A DNA stretch of 5,103 nt from an uncultured Clostridia bacterium. GTDB taxonomy: Bacteria > Bacillota > Clostridia > Christensenellales > Pumilibacteraceae. Location: contig CANPYH010000097.1 in assembly GCA_947588325.1 (NCBI GenBank), positions 1-5,103 on the forward strand, in the 5' to 3' direction. Shown in pieces: positions 3,275 through 5,103 of the stretch (position 1 is its first letter; every line of letters starts with the position of its first letter). Both the position numbers and the translations under genes were made by a program. The notes beneath the pieces are model-generated. The model had not been told where the DNA came from. It was given only the letters and a program-made list of their open reading frames with translations, and did not search any database.

Positions 3275-5103
3275 ATTCGCTCTCTATGAATACCTTGAAC
3301 GTAGCGGTGGCGAGCGGAGCAACGCCGTTCTTCTTTGTCACGGTCACGGTAACCGTCTGTTCTACGCCCGTGAGGTCGTAGTTAAGCCCGCTTATCATGG
3401 CCTCGGAAACGGGTATGGACTCGCCGTTCTCCGTCTGAAGGTATATCAGGGTGAACTTGTACGGCAGGAGATCGTATTTATCCATATTGGTCGTCGCGCT
3501 GTTCTTCGCCGCGTCGGTGATCTTTTCGCCCTTCTTGAGATAGATAGTGTTCCTGTCGAGATTAACTCTCGTGTATTGTCCCTCTTCGTCGGTATCCCTG
3601 AATGAGAACAGCTGTACCTGCGACGTTCCGACATTCTCCACAAACTCGAAGTAGTCGATGTTGCCGCCGAAGGTCTTGGGCAGTATGAGCCGCACGGTGT
3701 TTTCCCCGCTGTTCAATTGGTAGTCTCCGAGGTCAACGACGCTCCACCAGAACAGACCGTTCCAGGCGGTGAGGGTTACGGCGCTGCCGTCCCGCTTCGT
3801 GCCGAGATCCACATAGTCGCCTACCTGGTTGCCGACTTTGACCGTGCCTGACTGCGTCATGTTCAAGGGGGTGTAGACCAAATCCTCGCCCTCTCCTTTA
3901 TCTTCGTTTATGTTGATATTGAAGGAGTCTTGGTCCACATTGAAAGCGTTGATAGCCTGCGTTCTCATGCGAAGTTTGTATGTGCCTGCGGTCGGAACTT
4001 TGACGGTGAACTTGAAGTATACCAGCGACCAGTTATAAGGCATGGTCGTATCCGAGTTATTATTGCCCAGCCTGTTGGAGAGTGCGGATACCGCTCCCCT
4101 GCCGCTCGCGCCCGTCGGCATTCTCGGTCCCGCAATGAGAGTATCGCTCTCTGCGTCGAAGTATTCCGACTGCGCCGTGTTCTCGCTGGAGGTATACGGA
4201 GCGTCCTTCTTGAACTCGTATTTAGCGCCCGAAGAGGACTGGAAGGTGTAGTCATCCTTATAGAAGATGTTATCCTCAGCCTCTATTACCGCGGGGCTGA
4301 TTACCGAGTTCGCGTCCTTTATGACGACGTCGAAGTAGGCTTCCTCGCCGTTATACTTAACCGTCATGTTGTGCGTTCCCGCCTGGGCAAGCACGACCGC
4401 CGTCTTGTCCTCGAACTTCGTCTCGTCTTCGTAAAGCTCCCATTGATCGGCGGGGACTGCCGAAGAGCCGCCGTCCGCAATCCACATTACCGTGATAGAC
4501 CGCTCGAAGTTGATCGGCTCGTTATTGAGATAGTAGTCCTGCAAGTTCACGCCGAGGGTCAGGTTGGACGTTACGCTCACGGGAACGGTCGCCTTTACGT
4601 CTCCGCTCGACACTCTGGTAAAGCCTACCTCGACGGTCTCGTTATCCAACGTAAGTTTGCCCTGCGGAAGGGTGAAGGATTCGGGTTCATCGTCATAGGA
4701 CATTGTCCACACCCTGCCGTTGGACAGCGTTACTTCCACTTCCAGCCCCGCCGCGTTGAATACGTCGCCCGGTTTGTAGCCCGTGACCGTCGGCATCTTC
4801 ACTATGCGGTTGACCGAAGTAACCTGCAAGTCGGTGTAGTCGCTGACCGTTATGGGCACCGTCACCGTCTTTTCGTCGCCCGTCGTATTGGGATGGGGGA
4901 CTTTGACCGCCATTTCCGTTCTGCCCTTTGCAAGCGGTTGGCTGTCATACGTCCACTCGGGGAAGTCCGCCGCCTCGTATGTGTCCGTCGCCCCCTCGGG
5001 ATAGTCGTAAGTAACGTCGACCTGTATCCCGCTTATGTCGAACTTTTCGCCCGTGAAGTAAGCGGTGAGGGTGGGCGGAGTTCGGAGCGTCGCCTCTTTG
5101 ACG
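3273..5103 (-). CDS. Paralogous surface protein with Ig-like and CBM6/CBM35-like modules, 5'-partial
   Basis: At least 609 codons ending in TAA; the N-terminus lies beyond the right edge. The first in-window ATG (4913) is not the start. Sixty-three in-frame codons lie upstream of it without a stop, and they encode the front of an Ig-like domain (YFTGEKFDISGIQVDV, then a conserved FPEWTYDSQPL). Numbered from the first visible codon: a first Ig-like module about 1-88; a second about 90-177 with GYKPGDVFNAAGLEVEV and SNGR; a third about 181-263; a CBM6/CBM35-like module about 270-490, from IEAED (273-277) to NIDYFEF (481-487); and a C-terminal beta-rich module about 492-609 ending FKVFIESE. The order matches the downstream lipoprotein, with one more Ig module. 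No cell-wall sorting signal or transmembrane tail is present, so anchoring is probably by an N-terminal lipid or signal that is not visible. The expected role is binding surface or dietary glycans. No catalytic motif was seen. The gap to the next gene is 9 bases, so they form an operon. Confidence 0.9.
   Translation of the reverse strand, partial: VKEATLRTPPTLTAYFTGEKFDISGIQVDVTYDYPEGATDTYEAADFPEWTYDSQPLAKGRTEMAVKVPHPNTTGDEKTVTVPITVSDYTDLQVTSVNRIVKMPTVTGYKPGDVFNAAGLEVEVTLSNGRVWTMSYDDEPESFTLPQGKLTLDNETVEVGFTRVSSGDVKATVPVSVTSNLTLGVNLQDYYLNNEPINFERSITVMWIADGGSSAVPADQWELYEDETKFEDKTAVVLAQAGTHNMTVKYNGEEAYFDVVIKDANSVISPAVIEAEDNIFYKDDYTFQSSSGAKYEFKKDAPYTSSENTAQSEYFDAESDTLIAGPRMPTGASGRGAVSALSNRLGNNNSDTTMPYNWSLVYFKFTVKVPTAGTYKLRMRTQAINAFNVDQDSFNININEDKGEGEDLVYTPLNMTQSGTVKVGNQVGDYVDLGTKRDGSAVTLTAWNGLFWWSVVDLGDYQLNSGENTVRLILPKTFGGNIDYFEFVENVGTSQVQLFSFRDTDEEGQYTRVNLDRNTIYLKKGEKITDAAKNSATTNMDKYDLLPYKFTLIYLQTENGESIPVSEAMISGLNYDLTGVEQTVTVTVTKKNGVAPLATATFKVFIESE

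Noticed and set aside
3009..3605. 198-codon plus-strand open frame
   Set aside because: It is antisense across the junction of the two surface-protein genes, including their SD and stop. No domain or credible ribosome binding context was seen.

Overview
This window reads as a piece of chromosome from an uncultured-type Gram-positive Firmicute, most likely a gut Clostridia or Christensenellales-like lineage. The basis is a PTS permease of a family common in Firmicutes, a Gram-positive style lipoprotein signal, strong AAGGAGG ribosome binding sites, and GC-rich genes separated by AT-rich spacers holding palindromic repeats. The taxonomic guess rests on style and memory of similar repeats, not on a marker gene.

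Layout. (1) Positions 1-891, plus strand: the C-terminal part of a membrane-embedded PTS sugar permease subunit (EIIC, PTS_EIIC_2 type), cut by the left edge. (2) Positions 892-1646: a 755-base convergent intergenic region with no clear protein gene but several structured elements. In order these are an intrinsic terminator after the PTS gene (908-935), a nearly loopless 22-bp palindrome (967-1012), a nested inverted repeat of about 198 bp predicted to fold as a four-way junction (1104-1301), an AT-rich spacer, a 127-nt rod-like foldable element (1396-1522), and a terminator for the minus-strand genes (1530-1569). A doubtful 26-codon plus-strand ORF with a good Shine-Dalgarno starts at 1589. 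(3) Positions 1647-5103, minus strand: two tandem, clearly paralogous cell-surface protein genes with a 9-base gap. Each has N-terminal Ig-like (Big_3-like) modules, then a CBM6/CBM35-like carbohydrate-binding module, then a C-terminal beta-rich module. The downstream one (1647-3263) is a complete lipoprotein. The upstream one runs off the right edge; its first in-window ATG, at 4913, is internal to an Ig-like domain, so the gene must be annotated as 5'-partial.

The two minus-strand genes look like an operon: the SD of the second overlaps the stop codon of the first. They probably encode non-catalytic, surface-exposed glycan-binding proteins. The PTS permease is on the opposite strand and converges on them, so a functional link is possible (carbohydrate capture and uptake) but not shown. 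The most unusual material is in the convergent spacer, where two separate foldable elements lie close together and match no RNA family I can name.
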